60,109 bases of DNA from Bacteroidota bacterium (GCA_026391795.1 JAPLDI010000008.1:1-60109); one strand, 5' to 3'. Shown: positions 26,275 to 35,552, counted from the first letter of the stretch. The notes: generated by a model not told the origin, from the sequence alone. Made by a program: numbers and translations.

Positions 26275-27495
26275 TTAATGTTTGGCCCAGGAAGGGGATC
26301 CGCGCAAGACCGGCATGCGGTTGATGACCCACCTGAAAACCCATATTTCGACAAAAAGGACAGTAAGCGTAACAACAATTTCCATCCACGAGGGAACATA
26401 ATGTACCGGGGCATTCCACCGGAAACCGATCACGGAGATATTGAGGCGGTTCAGTATGATCCCGAGGATGGTCATGATGGAGGCAATTTGGACCAGCAGG
26501 ATGTTATTCGTCCGGTAACTGATAAAAAAGAGTACCATGGGCAGAAAAACGAAACCGAACATTTCGAGGAGGAACCAGTATCCCATCGGCGTGTTGAGAA
26601 GGTCATAGTGATGGTTGTGGATGAAGACCAGCAGCTGAAGGAAGAAATAAGCGAACATGGTACCGGCACATATCTTGGCCAGTCCCAGCACGATGCCTTT
26701 CTGATCTTTATGATCTTTTTCGCTGATCTGTTTCCCGAAGACCTTGTGGCTGATGGATCCCTCAAAGATCACCATCGACAGGCCGGCAAAGACGCTCGAT
26801 ACGAAGAACATGATGGGAATGAATTCGGAGTACCAAAGGGGATGGATCTTCTCTTTGGCCATCAGGTAAAGGGCCCCAAGTCCTGACTGGTGCAAGGTGG
26901 AAAGGGTGATCCCGAAAATGACAGCGGCAATCGTCATCCCCGACAGTATTTTATGGGCACGTTTTGCACCCAGCCATTCTGCGATAGCAGGTGAGAACTC
27001 AATCAGCTGCGCGATCATGTAGAGCATAAAATGCCATGCCACCAGGAACAGAACCGAGTTCACTCCGAAATTGTTCCCGATGATTGGGTTGATCACGTTC
27101 CACGGGCGCCCAAGGTCCAGGAGCAGGGCGCCGGCATAGAAGACATAAGCCAGGAACCCATTGAGCACAGTCACCCTGACGATGGATTTGTATTGATTAT
27201 TTTTCAGGATGTAGACGATGAAGGTCATTACATAGGCACCTCCCGCGAAGGCAACACCCGTCACTACATCGAAACCGATCCACAGGCCCCATGGGACCTC
27301 CTGGGTAAGGTTGGTAACAGCGCCGATCCCCTTCCAGAAACGGATGACAATGATCACAAGTCCGAGCAGGATGACCGGCACCGAGATGATGTTGAACGGA
27401 GTAAATATTTTGCCCTTTGGCTTAAGTTCACCCAGCAGGAATTTCCAGATGGGTTTGCCGTCATTATCGTTTGGCGCAGGAATAGTTTCGTTCAT
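26275..27495 (-). CDS. NrfD/HybB-type integral membrane subunit
   Basis: The 406-residue protein has about ten membrane helices and the family landmarks EVPWGLWIGFDVVTGVAFAGG, LLLDLGRPW, LHQSGLGALYLMAKEKIHPLWYSEFIP and ISVIGFRW. NrfD/HybB/PsrC proteins exchange electrons with menaquinone and pair with a four-cluster ferredoxin-like subunit. It follows that Fe-S gene by two bases and precedes the small GcvH-like gene by 47 bases, so the three are translated from one transcript. No molybdopterin, hydrogenase or cytochrome catalytic subunit is present in the operon. Confidence 0.93.
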   Translation of the reverse strand: MNETIPAPNDNDGKPIWKFLLGELKPKGKIFTPFNIISVPVILLGLVIIVIRFWKGIGAVTNLTQEVPWGLWIGFDVVTGVAFAGGAYVMTFIVYILKNNQYKSIVRVTVLNGFLAYVFYAGALLLDLGRPWNVINPIIGNNFGVNSVLFLVAWHFMLYMIAQLIEFSPAIAEWLGAKRAHKILSGMTIAAVIFGITLSTLHQSGLGALYLMAKEKIHPLWYSEFIPIMFFVSSVFAGLSMVIFEGSISHKVFGKQISEKDHKDQKGIVLGLAKICAGTMFAYFFLQLLVFIHNHHYDLLNTPMGYWFLLEMFGFVFLPMVLFFISYRTNNILLVQIASIMTILGIILNRLNISVIGFRWNAPVHYVPSWMEIVVTLTVLFVEIWVFRWVINRMPVLRGSPSWAKH

Positions 27496-27497
27496 AA

Positions 27498-28352
27498 TTA
27501 CTCCTCCGGGATTGGGTTGTCATTTTTAGTTGCCTGGTGTATGCCTAACAGCAGTGCCGGGAAGAGTACAAAAATGGAAGGCACGCTGTAAAGGAATCCT
27601 TTTGTCAATGCTGGATAAGAAGATTTCTGAATTTCCTTTATACCCAGTTCGGCAAAGGGGACGGGGGAGATATACATCCAGCAGGTGCCACCTGCTTCAT
27701 TTTCACCGTATAGATAATCATTATAAAGTTTCGGGTTTTCAACAATCCGTTTCCGTGCTTCCTTGATCAGTGCTCGTCTTGTTCCATAGAAGAGGGCATC
27801 ATTCGGACAATTGGTGACACATGCAGGCGCTTCACCTGTTTTAAGCCGGTTGTAGCACATGTCACACTTTTGGATCTTTGGGTTCGGGCTGTGGTATTCG
27901 AACTTCGGGATGTCGAAAGGACAGGATACCATGCAATAGCGGCATCCCATGCATTTTTCACTGCGCCAGATCACCGGCCCGGCTTTGGTCTTGTGCATGG
28001 CCTGGGTAAGACACGCTGCAGCACAGGCAGGCTCGTTGCAGTGCATGCATTGCTTCTTGATGTAAACAGTACCTTTGGACGTATTGTACTCATTGACTAC
28101 AGTACGTTTTGTTTCGCTTGTCTGCCTCACCGGCGGCCTGTCCTTCGCCGGGTCGGGAGGGGGCAGTCCGTTGGCCTCCGCACAATCAAATTCACAGCCG
28201 TGGCATCCTTTGCAGCGGACAGAATCGTACAAAACACCCCTGAAATCAATGCTGTCTCTACTGCCCGGTGATGCTTTCAGATCCCGGCCTATGGCCAGGG
28301 CGGCCCCGGTTACACCCAGGACCTTAAAAAATCCACGTCGATTGAGACTCAT
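27498..28352 (-). CDS. Tat-exported four-cluster Fe-S subunit (HybA/HmcB-like)
   Basis: The 284-residue protein starts with a twin-arginine signal (NRRGFFKVLG). It has sixteen Cys arranged for four 4Fe-4S clusters: C47/50/53/57, C102/105/110/114, C134/137/140/144 and C163/166/178/182. A C-terminal membrane helix (about 250-272) resembles the tail of HybA and HmcB. Such subunits pass electrons between a periplasmic partner and the quinone-linked NrfD-type protein. Its NrfD partner follows two bases later. The expected catalytic partner is missing and is replaced in the operon by GcvH-like proteins. Confidence 0.93.
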   Translation of the reverse strand: MSLNRRGFFKVLGVTGAALAIGRDLKASPGSRDSIDFRGVLYDSVRCKGCHGCEFDCAEANGLPPPDPAKDRPPVRQTSETKRTVVNEYNTSKGTVYIKKQCMHCNEPACAAACLTQAMHKTKAGPVIWRSEKCMGCRYCMVSCPFDIPKFEYHSPNPKIQKCDMCYNRLKTGEAPACVTNCPNDALFYGTRRALIKEARKRIVENPKLYNDYLYGENEAGGTCWMYISPVPFAELGIKEIQKSSYPALTKGFLYSVPSIFVLFPALLLGIHQATKNDNPIPEE

Positions 28353-28450
28353 TGTATCTTTCTTTTAGTAGTATGTAGTTCGTTGAACAAATTCGTGACA
28401 ACTATTTTATTCTGAAGAGACTTGTCTGCAGAAAACAACGTGAAATTCAA

Positions 28451-30127
28451 CTATTTGGATGCGTCAATAAACTTAACCTGGAAATCTTCCCAAACCTCAG
28501 GTCCGAAATGTGAAAGAACATTGTCGTTCAATTCACCTCCGTCCTGCAATGCGACAGTCGCATAACCGGTAGCGATCCCTGTATTGGCAAAGAAATCCTT
28601 CAGGCGGGTAAACTCCTGTTTCAGCCATTCGGTATATTTTTCAGCCATGAACATAAACTGGGTCTCACGCATCCAGTTTGAAGGTTCGATGGTATATACC
28701 CATCCTTCTGAAAAAGGAGCCGTGTTTAGTATGGAGGTCTGGTTGTTGAGAATATTGTTATGACTGCGAATGGTGCCTGAAACAGGGGAACAGATGCTCA
28801 GCTGCTTGCCGTTCTGGACGATCGTTAGTATCACTTCTCCTTTCTGAACCCATTCTCCGGGATATTTCATCTTTACGCGGGTCAGTGGCCCGGTGATGTG
28901 CTGCAGAAAATCATCGATTCCTACACGGACGATGCCGTCTTTTTCCATGAAAGCCCAGGTATGTGTTCTGTCGAACCAGAGGCCTTTAGGCGCTTTTACA
29001 GCCTTTTCGTTGAAGGAAGATCCAGCGGAAGATATCCCGGTACCACCAGAAGGTTTTTTAACCCTCATCATGCTGATCATCCATGCAATTACCCCTCCTG
29101 CGAAGATAACCAGGAGCAGGATGATCATCGCGGTTTGTAAAGGGAAATTCCGTTCCGGAACGGCTGCCAATGTGATATTTTTATCAAGCAAGGCAGATTT
29201 TGCTTCCCGCTCACTGGAGCTGAGGTCAAAATAACCGTTCGGGTTGAGATACGATTGACCTTCTGCAAGCACCCACTTCAGAAAAGCCACCTGGTTTTCA
29301 TTTTCAGGTGTGGCCGGAGCCAGTGAATAGATGCTGCGGGTAAGTGCGGCCGGGTATTTGCCAAGCCAGACTCCATGCAGGAACTCGTTAACGCCTGTGT
29401 AGATGTTCTCAAAATTGTCGAGATGTCCATTCCCATTCTTATCAATTGGTAACAAACTGAGACCCGGAACCAGTGCCTCTTTTTTTACATTCAGCACATC
29501 GGTGAGCCGGCAAAAGCCCAGGGCGTTTGGATCTTTTGACAGAGCTGAAACCATTTCGCTGCCATTGGCGACCTGAACAGCAATTAATTCATTGACATTG
29601 ATGTTGAGAAAATTTGCCACATTCCCGGGAAGTGATCCGTCATTCAGGATGTAACAATGAACAGGTGATGTTTCCCCGATATCCAAGAGTGTTGACCATT
29701 TTTGGCTTTGAGGGTTCCCCATCAGGATTGCAAGATTTTTGGCCGTAATGCCCTGGTTGTTGAGTTCCTTAAGGTAGGGATTTTGTGTGTTTATGACCGG
29801 GACAATTGCATCGCGCCCTATTACCATCTTCCACATGTTATTATCAGGAAGTACATTGTAATATTCATCGGTTGCAAAGGAAAGGTCTGTTCCCGGCTGT
29901 ATAATCCTACCTTTATTTTCTGGTGAGTACTTCACAACATTAACTTGAATTTCGGGATGCAGTTTCTGAAATACTGCAGCCCATGTTTTTGTTAAATTAT
30001 ACAGGTCTGGGGTTGCAACTACATTGACCGTACCGGTTGACCTGGTATTGTTTCCGGTAACCAGCGTACTCTGAATCGAAAAACATACGATGGCTAAAGT
30101 GACAGTTAAAAAGATTTTGATTTTCAT
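28451..30127 (-). CDS. PstS-like periplasmic domain fused through a membrane helix to a GcvH/lipoyl-like domain
   Basis: The ATG at 30127 gives 558 residues with a signal peptide (MKIKIFLTVTLAIVCFS). Residues about 32-330 form a phosphate-ABC-type solute-binding fold (VVATPDLYNL, VIGRDAIVPVINTQNPYLKEL, DGSLPGNVANFL). They include an EF-hand-like DKNGNGHLDNFE loop at 229-240. One membrane helix follows (about 331-353). Residues about 380-485 are a GcvH-like hybrid-motif domain (DRTHTWAFMEKDGIVRVGIDDFL, SPVSGTI, SEGWVYTIEPSNW) with K441 in VQNGKQLSI at the lipoyl-lysine position. The C-terminal tail (ALQDGGELNDNVL, WEDFQ) matches that of the small GcvH-like protein. It is the first gene of the redox operon. 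No permease or ATPase gene is present, so transport is unlikely; a sensing or docking role is an inference. Confidence 0.85.
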   Translation of the reverse strand: MKIKIFLTVTLAIVCFSIQSTLVTGNNTRSTGTVNVVATPDLYNLTKTWAAVFQKLHPEIQVNVVKYSPENKGRIIQPGTDLSFATDEYYNVLPDNNMWKMVIGRDAIVPVINTQNPYLKELNNQGITAKNLAILMGNPQSQKWSTLLDIGETSPVHCYILNDGSLPGNVANFLNINVNELIAVQVANGSEMVSALSKDPNALGFCRLTDVLNVKKEALVPGLSLLPIDKNGNGHLDNFENIYTGVNEFLHGVWLGKYPAALTRSIYSLAPATPENENQVAFLKWVLAEGQSYLNPNGYFDLSSSEREAKSALLDKNITLAAVPERNFPLQTAMIILLLVIFAGGVIAWMISMMRVKKPSGGTGISSAGSSFNEKAVKAPKGLWFDRTHTWAFMEKDGIVRVGIDDFLQHITGPLTRVKMKYPGEWVQKGEVILTIVQNGKQLSICSPVSGTIRSHNNILNNQTSILNTAPFSEGWVYTIEPSNWMRETQFMFMAEKYTEWLKQEFTRLKDFFANTGIATGYATVALQDGGELNDNVLSHFGPEVWEDFQVKFIDASK

Positions 30128-30584
30128 GGCCCTGATATTTATCTCGTTTATATTTACTCTTTTCGAAAAGTTCAATTTTGCTGATATTTACTCAAATAAC
30201 GGGCCGAAGTTGAAATCAAGCTTTATGTTACTGTAGTTCAATATCATACCAAATAGTATGCAGAGGAGTTAAACAGGGGGAAGTGTTGAATAAATAAACA
30301 CCAAAATGCAATATTTTATATAACAAACAGATAATCAATTACATTATCGTTATTGTTGAATTTTTACACATGTGTTGATATTATTTACAGTTGCTTTGTA
30401 AGGCCTTATTATTTAGGCCTTTCAGAAAACATAAGAAATTTTATCTTCGCATTCTTCTCTTCTGTGAGAAAGAATTCTGCGTCCCGGTTTACAAAAAGAA
30501 AAATGAGATGGATGGATTGGTGCGGGGATAAAAAAATGGCAAAACAGGAATCCTGTTTTGCCATTTTCTCTGGATTTTTTCTGA
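30128..30584. other. 457-base upstream region of the redox operon
   Basis: This AT-rich stretch contains no credible gene. It has a perfect 12-base palindrome CTTTTCGAAAAG (30159-30170), a direct repeat TATTTACTC (30151-30159 and 30185-30193), a small dyad CATAC-N6-GTATG (30245-30260), and AAGGCCT-N8-AGGCCTT (30400-30421). The right end is the prolyl oligopeptidase terminator. I checked for GG-N10-GC sigma-54 sites facing the operon and found none. Confidence 0.5.
30533..30567 (-). terminator. Terminator of the prolyl oligopeptidase gene
   Basis: A 17-base perfect inverted repeat (AAAATGGCAAAACAGGA, one base, complement) ends in TTTTTT on the minus strand, 18 bases after the stop at 30585. 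Confidence 0.8.
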
Positions 30585-32723
30585 TTACTTCTTCTTATAC
30601 TCTTTTGGTTCGATTCCCATATTATAAAACATAAAGGCCCATTTGTCGGTCTCGCTTTCGATGATCTTGCCCAGGGAAGCTCCGGAGGCACCATGCCCCT
30701 GATTAATTTCAATGCGGATCAGGACAGGATTTGTGCCTTTCTGCTTTTCCTGCAAGGTTGAAATAAATTTAAAGGAATGTGCAGGAACCACACGGTCGTC
30801 ATGATCGGCAGTCATGACCAGCGTTGCTGGATACTCAACGCTGTCCCTTATGTTATGCAGGGGAGAGTATTTGTACAGCACGGGGAAATATTTTGCGCTG
30901 TCGGGATAACCATATTCGACCTGCCAGCCCCATCCCACTGTAAACTTCTGAAAACGTAGCATATCCATGACTCCGACTTCCGGAAGAGCAACTTTAAAAA
31001 GATCAGGCCGTTGTGTCATTACCGCACCAACCAGCAGTCCTCCGTTTGAACCGCCGTTGATGGCCAGTTTTTCTTTTGAGGTGTACTTTTTTTCGATAAG
31101 ATATTCGGCGGCAGCAATAAAATCATCAAAACAATTCTGTTTATTCAGGAGATTTCCACCTTTATGCCATTTTTCGCCATACTCGCCCCCTCCACGGATA
31201 TTAGGCATGGCAAATACACCGTCGTTTTCATACAGAATGATCTTTGTGTTTGAAAAATAAGGCGTGGAACTGACACCAAATCCGCCGTACGCGTAAAGCA
31301 GGGTCGGATGCGAACCATCGAGCTTGATTCCTTTTTTATGAACCAGGAACATGGGGATTTTCGTACCATCTTTACTCGTATAGAAAACCTGTTCAGTTTC
31401 GAAATCATCTACGTTTGCATTCGGTGTTGCTTTTCTGAATACTTCCGACTTTCCTGTCGTGATATCGTACCTGTAGATACACATCGGATAGGTAAAGGAG
31501 GAAAAATCATAAAAGGAATAGCTGTCAGTATTCCATCCGCCAATACCGGATGCAGATCCGATAGACGGCAGGGGAACTTCATGCTCTAAGGTACCGTCGG
31601 TCTTGTACTGATAAATCCGCGTACTTGCATCTTTCAGGTAACTGGCAAACAGTTTTCCTCCAAGGGTTGATGCAGATTCAAGTTTCTCGGTTTTCTCGGG
31701 AATGATCACCTTCCAGTTTTTCCGGTCCGGGTTTTTCGGATCCACAAGGACAACCCTGTAGTTCCCGGCCCCGTCGTTGGTATTAACCAGAAGTTTGTCG
31801 CTGACATCATTGATGACTGAATAATTGAAGTCATATCCTTTGAAAAGAAGGGTAAAATCTTTTTGCTTACCGGCAAGGTTCCTGAAAAGGACTTCAGCCC
31901 CGTCAGTTCTGGGTGTTTTGTAAATGAAAAGACAGTTCTCATCTTCAGTCACCTGGGGATAAAAATACATCTGGGGATGGGCCTTGTCCTCGAAGATCAG
32001 CACATCCTTTTCCTGTTTGTCACCTACTTTGTGGTAGTAGATCTTCTGGTATTCGCTCTTTGCCGAAAGCTCTGTCCCCGGCGCAGGTTTATCATACCGG
32101 CTGTAGTAAAAACCCGGTCCCTGCCAGGCAGAACCCCCGAATTTCAGCCATTCCAGCTGGTCATCGAGTTTTTTCTGCGTCGCGATTTCCAGGATGTACA
32201 TGGTCGACCAGTCACTTCCTCCTTTGTTGATATGGTAAGCAAGGTATTTTTTATCGTTTGAAACACCGTCGAGTGCAACGGAAACGGATCCGTCATCCGA
32301 CAATTTATTGGGATCGATCAGCACTTTTGCTTCCCCGTCCAACCCTTTCTGGATGTAGTAAACAGATTGATTCTGGAGTCCTTCCTGTTTAGTGAAGATG
32401 ATGTACTCACCGGCTTTAAAGGCTCCGAAATATTTATCATAACTCAGGAGATCCTTGTAACGGTTCCTGATCTTTTCCCTGAACGGGATCTTTGACAGAT
32501 AATCTTCCGTAAAAGCCTGTTCGGTTTTCACCCATTCTTTTGTTTCGGCAGAAGTATCGTTTTCCAGCCAGCGGTAAGGATCCGCCACAACCGTGCCGAA
32601 GTAGGTGTCGGTCTGGGTTCCTTTTTTTGTTTGTGGATAATTCAATTTGACGATTGGTGATGTACACTGCGAGAATAAGAGTACGCAAAGTGCAATCATC
32701 GAAATTAGGGGATTTGTTTTCAT
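30585..32723 (-). CDS. Prolyl oligopeptidase, S9A family, exported
   Basis: The 712-residue protein has the family's beta-propeller (about 75-440) and alpha/beta hydrolase domain (about 455-705). The catalytic triad is visible: Ser559 in GGSNGGLL, an Asp in ADHDDRVVP (about 640-643) and His677 in NQGHGASG. A hydrophobic N-terminus ending FSQC (Cys20) suggests a periplasmic lipoprotein, although Gln before Cys is atypical. The enzyme cleaves short peptides after proline. The N-terminal motif DPYRWLEN is classic for the family. It stands alone with its own promoter and terminator. Confidence 0.95.
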   Translation of the reverse strand: MKTNPLISMIALCVLLFSQCTSPIVKLNYPQTKKGTQTDTYFGTVVADPYRWLENDTSAETKEWVKTEQAFTEDYLSKIPFREKIRNRYKDLLSYDKYFGAFKAGEYIIFTKQEGLQNQSVYYIQKGLDGEAKVLIDPNKLSDDGSVSVALDGVSNDKKYLAYHINKGGSDWSTMYILEIATQKKLDDQLEWLKFGGSAWQGPGFYYSRYDKPAPGTELSAKSEYQKIYYHKVGDKQEKDVLIFEDKAHPQMYFYPQVTEDENCLFIYKTPRTDGAEVLFRNLAGKQKDFTLLFKGYDFNYSVINDVSDKLLVNTNDGAGNYRVVLVDPKNPDRKNWKVIIPEKTEKLESASTLGGKLFASYLKDASTRIYQYKTDGTLEHEVPLPSIGSASGIGGWNTDSYSFYDFSSFTYPMCIYRYDITTGKSEVFRKATPNANVDDFETEQVFYTSKDGTKIPMFLVHKKGIKLDGSHPTLLYAYGGFGVSSTPYFSNTKIILYENDGVFAMPNIRGGGEYGEKWHKGGNLLNKQNCFDDFIAAAEYLIEKKYTSKEKLAINGGSNGGLLVGAVMTQRPDLFKVALPEVGVMDMLRFQKFTVGWGWQVEYGYPDSAKYFPVLYKYSPLHNIRDSVEYPATLVMTADHDDRVVPAHSFKFISTLQEKQKGTNPVLIRIEINQGHGASGASLGKIIESETDKWAFMFYNMGIEPKEYKKK

Positions 32724-32752
32724 TGCTACCGTGTTTAAAAAGATTATAAAAA

Positions 32753-32760
32753 CAAATTTA
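32753..32760 (-). promoter_or_regulatory. Predicted -7 box of the prolyl oligopeptidase gene
   Basis: TAAATTTG on the minus strand gives a leader of about 20 bases. No -33 box is clear. Confidence 0.4.
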
Positions 32761-32850
32761 AAAAATAATGTGAATGGTATGCATCACGAAAATTCAATGA
32801 TTAAACCTGCCATTTCAAAGTATTACAGTGAGCAGAATAAGTGCAGCCCA

Positions 32851-34182
32851 TCAATGTTTTGTGATTTCCCGGATTCTGTTTCTTGCATACTCGGTGTATG
32901 GAATGGTGATCTCCTGGCTGCCGGCCCGCATATAGCCGCTTGTGGAGGCTTGTTGTGGTATTGTATTTTCAGGAGAGGGAGGGGGCGGGGCGTTTTTCAG
33001 AAATTCTCTGTAATAGGGCAAGGCCTCAAGGGGCTTATGGAGATAATAATCGTACTGATAGGCTATCTTAAAACGAAGGATGTTGCTATGCGGATTGATG
33101 TCAAAGGCTTTCCTTAGCAGGAAGAGGGCCGTATCAGGATGCGAAGTTAATGTATACGCACCGCCAAGTTCTGCATACAAGGTCGAAAGAAACTGTCCCG
33201 AAGGCATTAGTAGTCCCAGTGTACGCTGAAAATAAACCAACGCGGTATCATTTCCATGTGAACGGGATTCGGAAACAGCATAATAAAAGCACACCTCCGC
33301 ATCGGTGGTATCTGCGTAAAAGGCACGTCTTAACAAGGGAGCCGCTGAATCGTATTTTTCCTGTTTGTAATAGGATAACCCCAGGTACTTTTTCGCGAAT
33401 TTTGAAGAGTCACCATGTTTAATACATTCCCAAAACTGTCGTGCTGATGATTTGAAATCGAGCAGAAGGTAATTGCAATATGCATTTTGTTTCAGGATGG
33501 GGATGTTGACAGGATCTTTCTTCAGGAAGAGAGCCGTCAGGAAAAATGCCGTGTTGATTTCATTTTCACGGATCAGGATGTTGGCAAGTTTTCCGGTCAC
33601 GAAAGGGTCGAAAGGGATAATCTTCAGTGCCTGCCGGCAGAAGAATTCTGCCGAATCCGAAAGCTTCAGTTCCTCGTAACAGTTTGCGAGTTGTTTTATG
33701 ACGAAGAAGTCGAGGGTATCAAGGTAGTATACCTGTAATAGGATATTCACAGTTTCCCGGAATTTTTTCTCCTGGTAACAGAGGTTGGCCATCTGAAGGA
33801 TGAAGTAGCGGTTCCCGGGATCGATCCGGAGTACTTTTTCGATGGTTTCAATGGCTTTCCCATGATCCCCTGAAAGGCGGTAAACAGTCGCCAGTTCATT
33901 AAATACCCTGATATTTGTGCTGTCAAGCTTCTGTGCATTCCTTAAAGCCGTAATGGCTTCATCGTAGCGAAAAAGTGCGGACAAAGCACTCCCCTTGAGC
34001 AGAAACAGATCCGTGCGGGTGCTGTCGTGAAGAAGAAAAAGTTCAGCCATGGTTATCGCCTGGCTGAACTGGCAGGATTCCATTAACGATCTCATTTCTC
34101 CTGCCGGGTCCTGATCCTGCGCCTGGTCTTTGAGTGGAGAAAGAAGCAGAATTATCAAAAGGACCCCTGGTAACCTGATCAT
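32851..34182 (-). CDS. Exported TPR-repeat protein
   Basis: The 443-residue protein has a signal peptide (MIRLPGVLLIILLLSPLKDQAQ) and about nine TPR-like helix pairs (for example YDEAITALRNAQKLDSTN, HGKAIETIEKVLRIDPGN). The tail is proline-rich (APPPPSPENT). It starts six bases before the M56-TonB stop, so it is the third gene of the BlaI operon. TPR proteins following BlaI/M56 pairs may be regulated effectors; the role is unknown. Confidence 0.8.
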   Translation of the reverse strand: MIRLPGVLLIILLLSPLKDQAQDQDPAGEMRSLMESCQFSQAITMAELFLLHDSTRTDLFLLKGSALSALFRYDEAITALRNAQKLDSTNIRVFNELATVYRLSGDHGKAIETIEKVLRIDPGNRYFILQMANLCYQEKKFRETVNILLQVYYLDTLDFFVIKQLANCYEELKLSDSAEFFCRQALKIIPFDPFVTGKLANILIRENEINTAFFLTALFLKKDPVNIPILKQNAYCNYLLLDFKSSARQFWECIKHGDSSKFAKKYLGLSYYKQEKYDSAAPLLRRAFYADTTDAEVCFYYAVSESRSHGNDTALVYFQRTLGLLMPSGQFLSTLYAELGGAYTLTSHPDTALFLLRKAFDINPHSNILRFKIAYQYDYYLHKPLEALPYYREFLKNAPPPPSPENTIPQQASTSGYMRAGSQEITIPYTEYARNRIREITKH

Positions 34183-34187
34183 GAAAA

Positions 34188-35552
34188 CTACTTTTTGGGT
34201 GGTTCTTTTTTATCGGCGTCAAGCCTGAAGTTAATCGGGATGTTGAACTGAACAGCGACGTTCTTGCCTTTTTCTTGTCCGGGAATCCAGTTTGGCATCA
34301 TTTTTACGACACGGACCGCTTCCTCATCGCATCCGCTGCCGATTCCGCGCAGAACTTTAACATCTGTCACTGCACCATTCGCCTGGACAACAAAAGTCAG
34401 GAAGACCTTGCCCTGAACGCCGGCTTTCTTGGCAGCCTCCGGATAAGTTATGTTCTCACTTAAAAATTTAATCATGGCTTCATCACCCCCTGCGAATTTC
34501 GGCTGTTGCTCAACCAGGGTATAGACTCCGTTTTTATTCGGCTGACTGGGTGCTTTTTTAGCCTGCGGTTCCTGTTTTGGTTTGTCCTGCGGAACCAGTG
34601 CTGCTGAGATTAGTGATGCGGCAGGGCTGGTTGAAAAAACAGAAGTGGCAAGCAAATTATCACTGCTCCCCTTGCTGGTGGATTTGCTGATGGAGGATGC
34701 CGGCAGCAAAAACAACAAGGCTGCAAGTGCAGGAAGGGCGATCAGCAGTTTGCTTCTGGCCCATGATCCTGATTTTGGTTTTGTCATCATAAGGATTCGG
34801 TTTTTTAATAATGAAACATTGAAATTATTGGTCAGACTATTCACCTGGATGCCCATGGTTTCATCCAGGATCATTTGCTGGTATCGGGAGCGGCTGATGC
34901 CGGTTTGCAATACACCTTCATCGGCCAGGTATTCGTGAATTGTTTTCATCTCCCGCCCCGTTAGCCATACAATGGGATTGAACCATTGAAGGATGGCGGC
35001 GAATTCGAGGAGGATCATATCAAGGGTGTGGTGCTGCCGGATATGGATCCGTTCATGTTCGAGAATTGTTGACAGGCTTCCCGCAGGAACTGATTCTTCA
35101 TTGATAAAGACAAGATTAAAGAAGGAGAATGGGGAATATCCCCGGTCAACGAACACCACACGGTGTCCCTCTGTTTTTTTAATGCCAAACCTCCGGGTGA
35201 TCCTGTAAAGCTGGAGGAGTTGCAGGCCAAACCGCAATAAGAAAATGATGAGGCCCGTGATGTATACAACGGCACCTATCTCAACCCATTGGATGTGGGC
35301 AGAAATTGTATGTTGAACTTTATCCGGAGTGATCAGAACGGGATCGAGAAGGATCACGACGGCTGACGTTGTTCCGGAGGGCACCCAGCTGAGCGGAAAC
35401 AGTGGAACCAGCATCGAGAAAAGAATCATTGCAAGGAGGTAAAAACGATTGACCTGGAAAAATGTATCCTTCCGGAGAAATAACCAGTACACCGCAAACA
35501 ACACTACCATGGAGAAGGTCGATTCGACCAGGTATAATAACAGGGTGTTCAT
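34188..35552 (-). CDS. M56-family (BlaR1-like) membrane metalloprotease with C-terminal TonB domain
   Basis: The 454-residue protein has N-terminal membrane helices (about 5-26, 37-57, 92-110) and the zinc motif H166-E-R-I-H170 in an LEHERIHIRQHHTLD segment. A further helix lies at about 272-285. A periplasmic region has a TonB C-terminal domain (about 365-450: GKVFLTFVVQANGAVTDVKVLRGIG, MPNWIPGQEKGKNV). BlaR1-type proteases sense a signal and cause cleavage of BlaI. The TonB fusion is common in Bacteroidota. There is no penicillin-binding sensor domain, so beta-lactams are not the evident signal. The start overlaps the BlaI stop by four bases. Confidence 0.9.
   Translation of the reverse strand: MNTLLLYLVESTFSMVVLFAVYWLFLRKDTFFQVNRFYLLAMILFSMLVPLFPLSWVPSGTTSAVVILLDPVLITPDKVQHTISAHIQWVEIGAVVYITGLIIFLLRFGLQLLQLYRITRRFGIKKTEGHRVVFVDRGYSPFSFFNLVFINEESVPAGSLSTILEHERIHIRQHHTLDMILLEFAAILQWFNPIVWLTGREMKTIHEYLADEGVLQTGISRSRYQQMILDETMGIQVNSLTNNFNVSLLKNRILMMTKPKSGSWARSKLLIALPALAALLFLLPASSISKSTSKGSSDNLLATSVFSTSPAASLISAALVPQDKPKQEPQAKKAPSQPNKNGVYTLVEQQPKFAGGDEAMIKFLSENITYPEAAKKAGVQGKVFLTFVVQANGAVTDVKVLRGIGSGCDEEAVRVVKMMPNWIPGQEKGKNVAVQFNIPINFRLDADKKEPPKK

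Noticed and set aside
26227-26419. Longer N-terminus for the small GcvH-like gene
   Set aside because: It would overlap the NrfD gene by 145 bases and place a Cys-rich non-signal sequence before the membrane anchor; the ATG at 26227 is better.
30128-30360. Sigma-54 promoter in front of the redox operon
   Set aside because: I scanned the minus strand for GG-N10-GC at each GC position and found no match, so control by the NtrC regulator is not supported by this stretch.
30400-30421. AAGGCCT inverted repeat as a terminator
   Set aside because: No T-run follows on either strand and no gene ends there.
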